Source: Cohnella sp. CFH 77786
GTDB taxonomy: Bacteria; Bacillota; Bacilli; Paenibacillales; Paenibacillaceae
DNA: 64,000 nucleotides
Direction: 5' to 3'
NCBI RefSeq assembly: GCF_019400745.1
Contig: NZ_WJIB01000009.1
Coordinates: 124,001-188,000, forward strand
The position numbers and the translations under genes were made by a program. Below are positions 16,442 through 24,512 of the stretch, piece after piece. The notes beneath the pieces were generated by a model. The model was given only the letters and a program-made list of their open reading frames with translations, did not search any database and was not told the DNA's origin. The number at the start of each line of letters is the position of its first letter. Position 1 is the first letter of the stretch.

Positions 16442-17503
16442 CTATCCGATATGATGTTTGCTCATCCACAACACGCCGCTTTTGAGCACGCGGGGGACAC
16501 GTCCGATGATCGGCGTGGAGCCCATGAGCCCGAAACCGGCTTTTTTGCCGAGGGAACCGAGCACGCCTTTGAGCTTGATCCGCGGCAGTTGGATCGTTTT
16601 GCCGTCCCATCGCGCCTTGATGACGTGTGCCACTTGCTTGCCCATGGCTTCCGCCAATTGGCCGCTGGGCGAGAACGAAGAGGACGCGCAGTCCCCGACG
16701 ACGTAGACGTTCGGCAAATCCGGAAGCTCGTGCCATTCGTTCACGGTCAGCCGGCCTTGCTTGTCCTTCGGAAGCTGCATGTTCGCGACCAGATCGACCG
16801 GACGAATGCCCGCCGTCCATACGGTCACGTCGGTCGGAATGGCCTCCGCGCCGTTGTGGATGACGCCTCGTTCGAGCGAAGTAATGGAAATATGAGAACG
16901 CAATTCGACGTCATGCTCATGGAACCAGGAAGACACGTATTTCTGCAGTCTGGCCGGGAAGCCGTTCAGAATGCTGCCGCTCCGGTCGAGGATCCGGATA
17001 TTCAGGTCCGGGCGGCTTTCGCGAAGCTCCGACGCCACCTCGACGCCGCTTAGACCGCCGCCGACGATCGTGACCTGGCCACCGGGCCGGATATCGTTCA
17101 ACTGCTGATACGTACGCCGGGTGGAAGACAAGGACTGGATGCTGCAGGAATGCTCCGGCGCTCCCGCAATCCCGTGGTAGTTGTCCGTACATCCCAATGC
17201 AATGACGAGGATGTCGTAAATGAGGGGATCGTGCCCGGACACGGCAACCGTCCGAGCCTCGAAGTCGATTCCCGCGATCTCCCCGTATACGACCTCCAGT
17301 TGCGGATGCACCGGGAAGGCCACCCGAATGTCCACGTCGGTAACCGTACCGGCCGCCAGCGCGTAATACTCGGTCTTCAGCCCTTGATAAGGCATCCGAT
17401 CGACCAGCGTTATTTTGGCGTCTTTCGGAAGATCCGATTCCAGCAATTCATGGACAACCGTGAGGCCGCCGTAACCTCCGCCTAAAACCACTACATTGTT
17501 CAC
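16442..17503 (-). CDS. Type II NADH dehydrogenase-like flavoprotein (YutJ-like)
   Basis: A 353-residue pyridine-nucleotide-disulfide oxidoreductase. FAD-binding GGGYGG occurs at the N-terminus, a second Rossmann motif GGGLSG in the middle, and the C-terminal flavin motif VYVVGDCA. Such enzymes pass electrons from NADH to menaquinone at the membrane face without pumping protons. GTG 17503 follows AAAAGGGG; the longer frame adds 27 residues without a ribosome site. A second, longer paralogue lies at 22817. Confidence 0.88.
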   Translation of the reverse strand: MNNVVVLGGGYGGLTVVHELLESDLPKDAKITLVDRMPYQGLKTEYYALAAGTVTDVDIRVAFPVHPQLEVVYGEIAGIDFEARTVAVSGHDPLIYDILVIALGCTDNYHGIAGAPEHSCSIQSLSSTRRTYQQLNDIRPGGQVTIVGGGLSGVEVASELRESRPDLNIRILDRSGSILNGFPARLQKYVSSWFHEHDVELRSHISITSLERGVIHNGAEAIPTDVTVWTAGIRPVDLVANMQLPKDKQGRLTVNEWHELPDLPNVYVVGDCASSSFSPSGQLAEAMGKQVAHVIKARWDGKTIQLPRIKLKGVLGSLGKKAGFGLMGSTPIIGRVPRVLKSGVLWMSKHHIG

Positions 17504-17580
17504 TTTCGCTACCCCTTTTCCGTCGTCGTTCGTATAGTATGGCACAGAAGAGACCCCGTCTACCCGACGGGGCCGGTTCA

Positions 17581-18681
17581 TCACTCGTATACCCGAATTT
17601 CGTTGTAGAACGTATCCCGTTCCACCGGAATTCTTCCGGCGCCCTTGATCAGCCAGATCAGGTCCTCGCGGGTGATTCCTGCAGGCGTCAAGGCTCCGGC
17701 CGAATGACTGATCCGCTCGCGCACGATCGTGCCATGGGCGTCGGAAGCGCCCATCGTGAGAGCCACTTGGGTGAGTTGGGTTCCGATATTGATGAAGTAA
17801 GCCTTGATATGCGGAATATTATCCAACATCAACCTGCTGATGGCAATCGCTTTAAGATCTTCGAATGCCGAGTTCCGGCGCCGGATGCCGGCGTTCGGGC
17901 TGATCGGCTGCATGCTGAGGGGGATGAAGACGAGAAATCCGTTCGTCTCGTCCTGCAGCTGGCGGATGTGAAGCATATGTTGAACCCGTTCTTCCACCGA
18001 CTCGACGGACCCGTACAGCATCGTCGTATGCGTTCGCAAGCCCAGTTGGTGGGCCGTACGGTGGACGTCGAGGTACTGCTCGATGTTCGCTTTCTCGACG
18101 CGCATCTTTTTCCGGTACTGGTCGGACAGGATTTCCGCTCCGCCTCCGGTGAGCGTCTCGAGGCCGGCCTCGATGAGCCGTTCCAGCACTCCCCGGTAGG
18201 AGAGCCCCGAAATGCGGGAAAAGAAGTCGATTTCCGCCGCGGTGTAGGCTTTCATCGTCACGTCCGGATAGCGGCGCTTGAGCGCGCGAATCGATTCGAC
18301 GTAATACTCGAACGGAACATGGGGGTTATGTCCGCCAACGATATGGAATTCGCGGACGCCGGGATGGATGTGCTGTTCCACGTAAGCGATCATTTCGTCC
18401 GGCGTCAGCGTGTAAGCTCCCTCGTCTCCCTGGTCCTTGCGGAAATTGCAGAAGGCGCAGTGCGCTTCGCAGACGTTCGTGAAATAAAGGCTCATATTCT
18501 CGATGAAATATACTTTTCTTCCGTTCTTGCTGAGATTGACCTCGTTCGCCAATTGGCCGATCGTCAGCAAATCGTCGGAACGGTATAGAAATACGCCGTC
18601 TTCGAACGACAGTCTTTCGCCGTTTCTCACCTTATCGGCGATTTCCGCCATTCGCTCTGCCGCTTTCGTCGTGACAAGCAT
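17581..18681 (-). CDS. mqnE: Aminofutalosine synthase (radical SAM)
   Basis: A 366-residue radical-SAM enzyme of the CofH/MqnE group. The cluster motif CEAHCAFC (CxxxCxxC) is preceded by the characteristic GERLSFEDGVFLYRS. Other signatures are EFHIVGGHNPHVP, KAYTAAEIDFFS and GGGAEILS. It joins a chorismate-derived enolpyruvyl benzoate to SAM to form aminofutalosine in menaquinone synthesis. ATG 18681 follows AGGAGGCGG by 8 bases. It has its own promoter at 18777-18805, and the gap to the downstream NDH gene is about 77 bases. Confidence 0.9.
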   Translation of the reverse strand: MLVTTKAAERMAEIADKVRNGERLSFEDGVFLYRSDDLLTIGQLANEVNLSKNGRKVYFIENMSLYFTNVCEAHCAFCNFRKDQGDEGAYTLTPDEMIAYVEQHIHPGVREFHIVGGHNPHVPFEYYVESIRALKRRYPDVTMKAYTAAEIDFFSRISGLSYRGVLERLIEAGLETLTGGGAEILSDQYRKKMRVEKANIEQYLDVHRTAHQLGLRTHTTMLYGSVESVEERVQHMLHIRQLQDETNGFLVFIPLSMQPISPNAGIRRRNSAFEDLKAIAISRLMLDNIPHIKAYFINIGTQLTQVALTMGASDAHGTIVRERISHSAGALTPAGITREDLIWLIKGAGRIPVERDTFYNEIRVYE

Positions 18682-18776
18682 AAGTGTTTCCGCCTCCTGG
18701 TCGGTGTTGTGCCATGATTGTGAAAAAAATAACTTGTCATAGCCGGCTAATCGTTTTCCGTCCCTCAACTGTAAAC

Positions 18777-18805
18777 ATTATAATCCTATGCTTATCCCCC
18801 GGCAA
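18777..18805 (-). promoter_or_regulatory. Promoter of mqnE
   Basis: Minus strand: TTGCCG (18805-18800), a 17-base spacer, and TATAAT (18782-18777), about 95 bases before the mqnE start. Confidence 0.7.
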
Positions 18806-18861
18806 CTGCAAATAGTGAATTCGGATGGAAAGTATATTTCAGCGAAAAAATGGGAATCAAC

Positions 18862-18890
18862 TTGAAATATAAACATTTAATGGTTATGTT
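18862..18890 (+). promoter_or_regulatory. Promoter of the gene at 18934
   Basis: TTGAAA (18862-18867), a 17-base spacer, and TATGTT (18885-18890), in an AT-rich stretch shared with the divergent mqnE promoter. Confidence 0.6.
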
Positions 18891-18933
18891 AGTGTTGAAG
18901 GGTAAAGTTAAAGATTATCTAAAAGGAAGGTGC

Positions 18934-19404
18934 ATGATCCTGAAAATCGAGATTTTGCCGCTGAGCGAATTAGAGCAAATGGAAGAAACGGAGAAAATCC
19001 AAACGCTGCGCCAATACAGGGAAGCCTACACGATCAAGGATTTAAGCCAAGCCTGGGGATTATCCAACCCGATCCAGTACTACATGTGGCTCAAGAAACA
19101 GCGGATCTACGAGCATATCGTCCGCAAATCGGACAAATTCGAGCCGTCCAAAGAATGGCGCCGCCTGCAAGAGAGCGAAACGCGCGACTTGGAGCGCGGC
19201 AGGGTGCGCGGTCCGTCCGCCGACCAGTTCCGCTATACGCTCGATACCGATTCGAGCGGCCCCGAGCTTGCCCAGGTGTTCCGGAGACTGTCGGATTTCC
19301 TGCAGAGCGAGAAGGGGCAATTCCGCTGCCGGATCGAATTGAAGGCATTAGCGGGACAAGTTCCGTCGACGAAAGAGTGGAAGGATGAAGAAGCCGGCGC
19401 GTAA
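18934..19404 (+). CDS. Hypothetical protein with HTH-like N-terminal region
   Basis: A 156-residue soluble protein. Residues about 22-55 (REAYTIKDLSQAWGLSNP and following) read like a helix-turn-helix: a helix, a turn at GLSNP, and a recognition-like helix. The C-terminal half is charged and helical. This could be a small regulator, but no family is recognised. ATG 18934 follows AAAAGGAAGG; the 28 extra residues of the longer frame start without a ribosome site and cover the promoter. A terminator overlaps its stop codon. Confidence 0.65.
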   Translation: MILKIEILPLSELEQMEETEKIQTLRQYREAYTIKDLSQAWGLSNPIQYYMWLKKQRIYEHIVRKSDKFEPSKEWRRLQESETRDLERGRVRGPSADQFRYTLDTDSSGPELAQVFRRLSDFLQSEKGQFRCRIELKALAGQVPSTKEWKDEEAGA

Positions 19405-19420
19405 CACGCGCCGGTTTCTT
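19394..19420 (+). terminator. Intrinsic terminator
   Basis: CCGGCGCG-TAACA-CGCGCCGG then TTTCTT. The loop contains the stop codon of the preceding gene. Confidence 0.78.
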
Positions 19421-19460
19421 GTCAGATAGAGATGCCGCCCTCGCCGGCGGCAAATGAGTC

Positions 19461-19489
19461 TTGAGGCGCCATGGCGCGTGGGGTATACT
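19461..19489 (+). promoter_or_regulatory. Promoter of the HesB/IscA gene
   Basis: TTGAGG (19461-19466), a 17-base spacer, and TATACT (19484-19489), about 35 bases before ATG 19524. Confidence 0.65.
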
Positions 19490-19523
19490 GTAAGGGAACA
19501 AGCGGCGAGGGAGGCATGATCTC

Positions 19524-19883
19524 ATGGTGAATATCAGCGAATCCGCCAGCGCGAAAATCCAGGAAATGCTGGCGGCCGAGGAATCTCCGGATTTGTTTCT
19601 GCGCATCGGCGTCAAGGAAGGCGGATGCAGCGGTTTCTCTTACGGCATGGGCTTCGACGACGAGAAGCATGATGACGATAAAGTGCTGGATATCCATGGT
19701 CTGAAGGTCGTCGTGGACGAAGAGAGCGCGAAGTATTTGTACGGCGTTGAGATCGACTGGAAGGAATCCGCCATGGGCGGCGGCTTCACCATCCACAACC
19801 CGAACGCCGTCGCCACGTGCGGCTGCGGTTCGTCGTTCCGTACGGCGACGGACGCGGGCAAACCGAACCCGGACGCCTGCTGA
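19524..19883 (+). CDS. HesB/IscA family iron-sulfur carrier (YutM-like)
   Basis: A 119-residue A-type iron-sulfur carrier. The three cluster-binding cysteines are one in KEGGCSGFSYG and two in the C-terminal CGCGSSF. The FTIHNPNA stretch is typical of the family. It probably delivers clusters to respiratory and radical-SAM enzymes, several of which are encoded nearby. It has its own promoter and a strong terminator. A Cys near the extreme C-terminus (PDAC) is an additional, non-family cysteine. Confidence 0.92.
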   Translation: MVNISESASAKIQEMLAAEESPDLFLRIGVKEGGCSGFSYGMGFDDEKHDDDKVLDIHGLKVVVDEESAKYLYGVEIDWKESAMGGGFTIHNPNAVATCGCGSSFRTATDAGKPNPDAC

Positions 19884-19906
19884 GCCGGACGAAATACGGA
19901 ATCGCG

Positions 19907-19936
19907 GAACCTCCCGAACCATTCGGGAGGTTCTTT
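19907..19936 (+). terminator. Intrinsic terminator
   Basis: GAACCTCCCGAA-CCA-TTCGGGAGGTTC followed by TTT. Confidence 0.82.
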
Positions 19937-20048
19937 GCGTTCGGACGGCCGCCGAGTTCAGGCGAATCGAGGGTGACAAGCATACAAGAACTTGTCCCTC
20001 GAATCGCGTATGAATAACGGTATAAGGGAATATCTTGGGAAAGGGGCT

Positions 20049-20729
20049 ATGATGGACGTGGATGACCAACCGGGGCGCCAGCTCGCCAGCAAATGGCTGA
20101 AAACGAAGGCTTTGCTCGAACACCCGGACATCGCCGGACATATTCCGCCTTCCAAGCTGTTCGGTTCTTCGCGGCTGCGCAGGATGCTTGACCGTTACGG
20201 CACGGTAGTGGTAAAACCGGTCCGCGGCGCGGGCGGCAACGGGGTGATCAAGATCGCGCGGGAAAACGGAGCGTATTCGTATGCATATCGGTCCCAGAGA
20301 CAGATCTTCTCCCACTTCAGCGACCTTCTTGACGCCGTGAACCGCGTCCGGAAGGGAAAGGCTTACCTGATTCAACAAGGGATCGATTTGGCCCAGATTC
20401 GCGGCAGACCGATCGATTACCGGGTGAAGTACGTCAAATCGGGCGGACAGTGGAAGTTCCGTTCCATGGTAGGCAGGGTGGCACGGCGCGGGTACTTCGT
20501 CACGAACCTGTGCCGCGGGGGAAGCCTGTTGTCCGCTGCGGAAGGATTGCGGCAATCGCTCTCGCCAGACGTTGTCGAAGCGAAGAAACAGGAGATGCGG
20601 GAATTGACGAGAACGGCTACAAGCTTGCTGGAACGGCGTTTTCCGGGCGTGAGCCGGCTCGGGTACGATTACGGCATCGACCGCAACGGACAAATCTGGA
20701 TTCTGGAAGTCAATACTCGACCGCAGTAA
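20049..20729 (+). CDS. YheC/YheD-type ATP-grasp protein
   Basis: About 226 residues, with the ATP-grasp pattern VVVKPVRGAGGNGVIKI (nucleotide-binding loop), DYRVKYVK in the middle, and the closing WILEVNTRPQ (Mg-binding Glu/Asn). Paralogues in Bacillus (YheC/YheD) are spore-coat-associated with unknown reaction. The start is uncertain: ATG 20049 or 20052 follow AAGGGG closely, and the longest frame begins at TTG 19992. It is shorter than classic YheC/D (over 350), as if only the ATP-grasp part were kept. Confidence 0.8.
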   Translation: MMDVDDQPGRQLASKWLKTKALLEHPDIAGHIPPSKLFGSSRLRRMLDRYGTVVVKPVRGAGGNGVIKIARENGAYSYAYRSQRQIFSHFSDLLDAVNRVRKGKAYLIQQGIDLAQIRGRPIDYRVKYVKSGGQWKFRSMVGRVARRGYFVTNLCRGGSLLSAAEGLRQSLSPDVVEAKKQEMRELTRTATSLLERRFPGVSRLGYDYGIDRNGQIWILEVNTRPQ

Positions 20730-20809
20730 TCTCCGGCATTTGACATAATTTTCTATTAAAACCTTTAATCAGCCGAAAGCGCGGGATGAAAGTTTTTTAT
20801 GAATTGGAG

Positions 20810-20920
20810 TTATCCATAAATTGTGCATAACTTCATCCACAATTCCCACCGTTCGACGCTTGGGACGACAGCATTCTTCAACAAATTATCAACAGAAAAT
20901 CCACAAATCGCTGTGGACAT
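20810..20920. promoter_or_regulatory. Cluster of DnaA-box-like sites upstream of sda
   Basis: Six near-matches to TTATCCACA within 111 bases: TTATCCATA (20810), the reverse-strand TTATGCACA (20822-20830), TCATCCACA (20833), TTATCAACA (20886), AAATCCACA (20897), and reverse-strand ATGTCCACA (20912-20920). They stop just before the -35 of sda. In Bacillus subtilis, sda is activated by DnaA through such boxes, so the same control is likely here. Confidence 0.78.
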
Positions 20921-20928
20921 CCGCAAGC

Positions 20929-20958
20929 TTGTCCGCTTTCTCCGCGGCGTGCTATGAT
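20929..20958 (+). promoter_or_regulatory. Promoter of sda
   Basis: TTGTCC (20929-20934), an 18-base spacer, and TATGAT (20953-20958), directly downstream of the DnaA-box cluster and about 48 bases before the sda start. Confidence 0.65.
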
Positions 20959-21006
20959 GCCCTCACGAACTTCTCCAAATACCATCATTCGGAAAGGGTG
21001 AGGAAC

Positions 21007-21150
21007 ATGCTGCCGCTGCTTTCAGACGAAATGTTGCTAGACGCTTACCGGAGCGCCGTTCGACTTCGGCTTGACCGGGAATTCGTCCGGATGCTCCGGT
21101 CGGAGATCGGGCGCCGACGGCTGACGCTTCCGGAAGGTCAGGCTGTCTAG
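21007..21150 (+). CDS. sda: Sporulation checkpoint inhibitor Sda
   Basis: A 47-residue helical-hairpin protein. LLSDEMLLDAYRSAVRLRLD and then REFVRMLRSEIGRRRL align closely with Bacillus Sda (LSDELLIESY..., LNRDFIELI..., EIKRRSL). Sda binds the dimerisation domain of the sporulation kinase KinA and blocks phosphorelay activation while replication is under way. ATG 21007 follows AAAGGGTGAGG; a longer frame from 20821 runs through the promoter and DnaA boxes and is not real. It overlaps the convergent zinc-ribbon gene by four bases. Confidence 0.9.
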   Translation: MLPLLSDEMLLDAYRSAVRLRLDREFVRMLRSEIGRRRLTLPEGQAV

Positions 21151-21374
21151 ACATGCCACGCGCCGACATCGACGAGGAAGTCGCCGCGGCAATCGGTGCA
21201 GCGGGCCAAGTGCTGGCAGGCCGAAGCGCCGGCGGACGAGCCGAGCGGAGAGGGGTCATAGGGGGCATAGGGACCGCTCCAGTCGTCCCGACGACCTTCA
21301 TCTTCGGCAACGGCACCGCAACGAGGACAAGACGCAGCCAGGGGGATTAATCCATTGCACACCGGACACAACAA
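21147..21374 (-). CDS. Small zinc-ribbon protein, function unknown
   Basis: About 75 residues with cysteine pairs CPVCN, CPRCG and CTDC, spaced as in zinc ribbons. The middle is Pro/Ser/Gly-rich and presumably flexible. TTG at 21374 (or 21371) is preferred because AGGAGG lies about 9 bases before it; the GTG at 21383 overlaps the ribosome site. The structured element B lies about 100 bases upstream in the same orientation. Confidence 0.6.
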   Translation of the reverse strand: MLCPVCNGLIPLAASCPRCGAVAEDEGRRDDWSGPYAPYDPSPLGSSAGASACQHLARCTDCRGDFLVDVGAWHV

Positions 21375-21478
21375 AAAGGGCACCCTCCTTCGCGAAACCG
21401 ACGGTTAACACCGGGTTTGCGAAGTAGGATGCCCAATTTGTTTGCAAATCAAGATATTCGGGGGCTCCCCCTGACTCT

Positions 21479-21538
21479 ATCCCCAAAAAGTGAAGCCTTC
21501 CTGCGAGGCCTATTCCGATTACTTCTCGGGGCCCCTGC
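21479..21538 (-). other. Structured element, copy B (homologous to 161-225)
   Basis: Read on the minus strand: GGGGCCCC hairpin, CCGA-loop-TCGG, AGTAATCGGAATA (21523-21511, identical to copy A), a GCCT..AGGC hairpin, then TTCACTTTTTGGGGAT. It lies between the end of the ferredoxin reductase gene and the zinc-ribbon gene. The adjoining palindrome GGGGGCTCCCCC at 21460-21471 also occurs in copy A. Confidence 0.5.
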
Positions 21539-21570
21539 TGCCGGGTTCACGCCACTTTCGGAGGAACGGG

Positions 21571-22566
21571 TTACAGCTTCATGTTGCTGCTGTGGCCAGG
21601 CGAAAGCTTGGCGTCCGGGTCGATATAGACTTTGGCGTTGTTGATCGCCGTCGGCGCTTCTCCGAACCCGACCGCGATCAGCTTGAGCTTGCCGGGATAG
21701 GTCGTGATGTCGCCCGCGGCGAAAATGCCCGGGATGCTCGACTCCATACGGGAATCCACGACGATGGAACCTCCGTCGATCTCCAGTCCCCATTCCGCGA
21801 TCGGGCCCAAGGAGCTGACGAAGCCGAAATTGACGATTACCGCGTCGACTTCGTGCTCCGTTGCCTGGCCGGACTTGACGTCGGTCAGCGTCACGCGTTC
21901 GATCGAGCTTTCCCCGTGAAGCGCCGTGATCTCTTTCGGCGTTGCGAGGTTCACCTTCGAACGATGCAGAAGCTCTACGCTGTGCTCATGGGCCCGGAAT
22001 TTGTCCCGCCGATGCACGAGCGTAACGGATTCGGCGATCGGCTCGAGCATCAGCGCCCAGTCGACGGCGGAATCGCCGCCCCCGCTGATGAGCACCCTCC
22101 GGCCTCGGAATTTCTCGAGATCCCCGACGAAGTAATGAAGGTTCGATTTCTCGTAGCGGGACGCCTCCGGCAGCTCCAACCGTCTCGGCTCGAAAGCGCC
22201 TACGCCTGCGGTAATAATGACGGCGCGTGCATGGATCGTGCCCGCATCGGTGACAATTTCAAACAAACGCTCTTCCTTCTTGACGACCTGCAGCACTTTC
22301 TCGCCCAGACGGATATCCGCTTGGAACAGCTCCATTTGCTTTTTCAGATTGTCGACCAGCTCCTGGGCCGTCACCTTGGGGAAGCCGGCGACATCGTAAA
22401 TGTATTTTTCGGGATAAAGCGCTGCCAGCTGACCGCCGAGCTGGGGCATGCTTTCGATCAAGGCGACCGACATTTGCCGCATGCCGCCGTAGAAAGCCGC
22501 AAACATGCCCGCGGGACCTCCGCCGATAATCGCCACGTCAACGGCGGATGGTTGAGTGTTTGTCAA
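21571..22566 (-). CDS. yumC: Ferredoxin/flavodoxin-NADP reductase, type 2
   Basis: A 331-residue thioredoxin-reductase-like flavoenzyme without the CxxC motif. FAD motif [17 protein letters not shown], then [24 protein letters not shown] motif [13 protein letters not shown], and [11 protein letters not shown] near the end all match Bacillus YumC. It reduces ferredoxin or flavodoxin with NADPH. TTG 22566 is taken as start (11 bases after GGAGG); GTG 22578 overlaps the ribosome site. It is divergent from ndh, with about 250 bases between. Confidence 0.93.
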   Translation of the reverse strand: MTNTQPSAVDVAIIGGGPAGMFAAFYGGMRQMSVALIESMPQLGGQLAALYPEKYIYDVAGFPKVTAQELVDNLKKQMELFQADIRLGEKVLQVVKKEERLFEIVTDAGTIHARAVIITAGVGAFEPRRLELPEASRYEKSNLHYFVGDLEKFRGRRVLISGGGDSAVDWALMLEPIAESVTLVHRRDKFRAHEHSVELLHRSKVNLATPKEITALHGESSIERVTLTDVKSGQATEHEVDAVIVNFGFVSSLGPIAEWGLEIDGGSIVVDSRMESSIPGIFAAGDITTYPGKLKLIAVGFGEAPTAINNAKVYIDPDAKLSPGHSSNMKL

Positions 22567-22691
22567 AGCCGAGTGCACCTCCGTAAATTTGCAAAAACTC
22601 TGTCTATTTATTTTTCCTCATTATAAGCTTGCGAAACGAACAAAGGAAGATTTTTTGTGGAGTCGTCCAAACAATATTGTGAAAATGAACC

Positions 22692-22720
22692 TTGAAACTT
22701 GGCGGAAAACTCGCTATGAT
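22692..22720 (+). promoter_or_regulatory. Promoter of ndh
   Basis: TTGAAA (22692-22697), a 17-base spacer, and TATGAT (22715-22720). The roughly 90-base leader to ATG 22817 is AT-rich and may hold a redox (Rex-type) operator, such as the TTGTG..CACAA-like bases around 22760-22785, but this is not convincing. Confidence 0.7.
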
Positions 22721-22816
22721 TCTCCTTGTATGGGCTGAAAGAAGGCCAACGACGGACATTGTGTAATTTTTCACAAACAAAAGACAGACAAAACACAACG
22801 ATTGGATGGGATTGCG

Positions 22817-24010
22817 ATGAGCAGCATACCGAAAATTGTCATTCTGGGGGCCGGTTACGGCGGGATTCTAACCTCCCTTCGTCTCCAGAAGGAATTGAAT
22901 TATAATGAAGCGGACGTCACGCTCGTCAATAAGCACGACTACCACTACATCACGACGCACCTGCACATGCCTGCCGCCGGAACGGACAACCCGGAGAACG
23001 CGCGGGTCAACATTTCGAAGCTGATCGACGAATTCAAGATCGATTTCGTCAAATCTACCGTCGTGCAGATCCGGCCGCAAGACCGCAAGGTCATCCTGGA
23101 AGACGGCACGCTGTCCTATGATTACCTGGTCATCGGACTCGGCGGAGAGCCGGAAACGTTCGGCATTCCGGGCATGGTTGAGAACGCCCTGAACATCCGG
23201 AGCATCAACTCCGTCCGTCTGATCCGCGAGCACATCGAATACCAATTCGCCCGCTTCAAGCGCGAACCGCACCGCACGGATTACCTGACGTTCGTCGTCG
23301 GCGGCGCGGGCTTCACCGGCATCGAATTCGTCGGCGAACTTTCCGACCGTATCCCCGAGCTGTGCAAGCAGTTCGACGTGGATCCCGCCCTCGTCAAAAT
23401 CTACAATATCGAAGCGGCTCCGACTGCGCTGCCGGGCTTCGATCCGGAGCTCGTCGAATACGCGATGCAAGTGCTTCAGAAGAAAGGCGTCACCTTCAAG
23501 ATCGGAACGGCGATCAAGGAATGCACGCCGGACGGCGTCATCGTTGGAGAGGGCGAAGAAATCAAGGCGCAAACCGTCATCTGGACGGGCGGCATCCGCG
23601 GCAACCGCCTGATCGAGGAAGCCGGGTTCGAAACGATGCGCGGACGCGTCAAAGTCGACGAATTCATGCGCGCTCCGGGCCACGAGAACGTGTTCATCCT
23701 GGGCGACAACGCGCTCGTGTTTAACCCGGAAGGCCGTCCGTATCCGCCTACGGCGCAAATCGCGATGCAGGCCGGCGTCAACTGCGCCCACAACCTGGTC
23801 GCGTCGATCCGCAACCAGCCGCTTAAGCCTTTCACGTACCTGAGCAAGGGCACCGTCGCCTCGCTCGGCAAAGGCGAAGCGATCGGCATCGCGTTCGGCA
23901 AGAAGTACAAAGGCCGCGTAGCCGCTTGGCTGAAGAAAGCGATCGACCTCCGCTACCTGTTCATCATCGGCGGCATACCGCTGATGCTGCGCAAAGGCAA
24001 ATTCCTGTAA
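22817..24010 (+). CDS. ndh: Type II NADH:menaquinone oxidoreductase
   Basis: A 397-residue single-subunit flavoprotein. FAD motif GAGYGGI is at the N-terminus, NADH-binding GGAGFTGIEFVGEL in the middle, VFILGDNALV and YPPTAQIAMQ near the C-terminus, and a hydrophobic amphipathic tail (LRYLFIIGGIPLML) for membrane attachment. It feeds electrons from NADH to the quinone pool. ATG 22817 is preferred over TTG 22802. Its stop overlaps the ATG of the next gene. Confidence 0.93.
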   Translation: MSSIPKIVILGAGYGGILTSLRLQKELNYNEADVTLVNKHDYHYITTHLHMPAAGTDNPENARVNISKLIDEFKIDFVKSTVVQIRPQDRKVILEDGTLSYDYLVIGLGGEPETFGIPGMVENALNIRSINSVRLIREHIEYQFARFKREPHRTDYLTFVVGGAGFTGIEFVGELSDRIPELCKQFDVDPALVKIYNIEAAPTALPGFDPELVEYAMQVLQKKGVTFKIGTAIKECTPDGVIVGEGEEIKAQTVIWTGGIRGNRLIEEAGFETMRGRVKVDEFMRAPGHENVFILGDNALVFNPEGRPYPPTAQIAMQAGVNCAHNLVASIRNQPLKPFTYLSKGTVASLGKGEAIGIAFGKKYKGRVAAWLKKAIDLRYLFIIGGIPLMLRKGKFL

Positions 24011-24285
24011 TGAGACACTGCAGCGTGCAGGTGCGGGGCCTGTTGACCCGAGAGGAATTGGACCGGTACAACGCGCTGATGGAAGTGGGCTCTTATCTGG
24101 AATCCCAGAATCGGTACGATTTGTCGGCCATCGTGCAGGCCGAGGTGGACTTGCTTATCGTTCCCGCCATCGGACGGCTGAAGGAGAAAGGCCGCGAACG
24201 CGACCGGATGACGCAGGAATACCTGGAAGAGCAACGACGCGCGGAGTGGGAACGCCAGATGCGCGAAGCGGCAGATGAGGAATAA
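24010..24285 (+). CDS. Small helical protein coupled to ndh
   Basis: A 91-residue hydrophilic, Glu/Arg-rich protein, mostly helical, with a coiled-coil-like C-terminus (about residues 55-91). There is no recognised family. Its ATG shares bases with the TAA of ndh (24008-24012), so translation is coupled. A longer frame from 23926 lies wholly within ndh. A strong hairpin terminator follows. Confidence 0.65.
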   Translation: MRHCSVQVRGLLTREELDRYNALMEVGSYLESQNRYDLSAIVQAEVDLLIVPAIGRLKEKGRERDRMTQEYLEEQRRAEWERQMREAADEE

Positions 24286-24307
24286 TTCGAGAGCTGTACA
24301 CTGACGG

Positions 24308-24344
24308 AATGGCGGCGCAGGGAGTTCATCCCCGTGCCGCCATT
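24308..24344 (+). terminator. Terminator of the ndh operon
   Basis: AATGGCGGC (24308-24316) pairs with GCCGCCATT (24336-24344), with additional inner pairing between CAGGG and CCCCG. Confidence 0.7.
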
Positions 24345-24458
24345 TCCCGTTCAAGCGCCGGATTTCCTACTGCAGGCCGATTTCAATCGGCATGAGGTAT
24401 TCCGGGGTGATCTGCTATAGCGGCGGGGTAAGGCGAAGGCAGCTCCAGAGAGAGAAAT

Positions 24459-24503
24459 CGGGGCTGACTCCAGGGGAATCGATCGTACCCCGGAACAGCC
24501 CCG
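24459..24503 (-). terminator. Hairpin downstream of hemQ
   Basis: CGGGGCTG and CAGCCCCG with a further inner GGGG/CCCC stem, just after the hemQ stop. The T run on the minus strand is poor. Confidence 0.5.
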
Positions 24504-24512
24504 AACGCTTGC

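Noticed and set aside
20821..21150. 109-residue version of the sda gene
   Set aside because: The first 62 codons cover the DnaA boxes and promoter. Homology to Sda starts at ATG 21007, which has the ribosome site.
22604..22798. Two 62-64-residue minus-strand frames between yumC and ndh
   Set aside because: They lie over the ndh promoter, have no ribosome site and read as low-complexity translations of AT-rich control DNA.
22740..22800. Rex operator upstream of ndh
   Set aside because: A TTGTG-type half-site is visible, but the symmetric partner is too poor to call.
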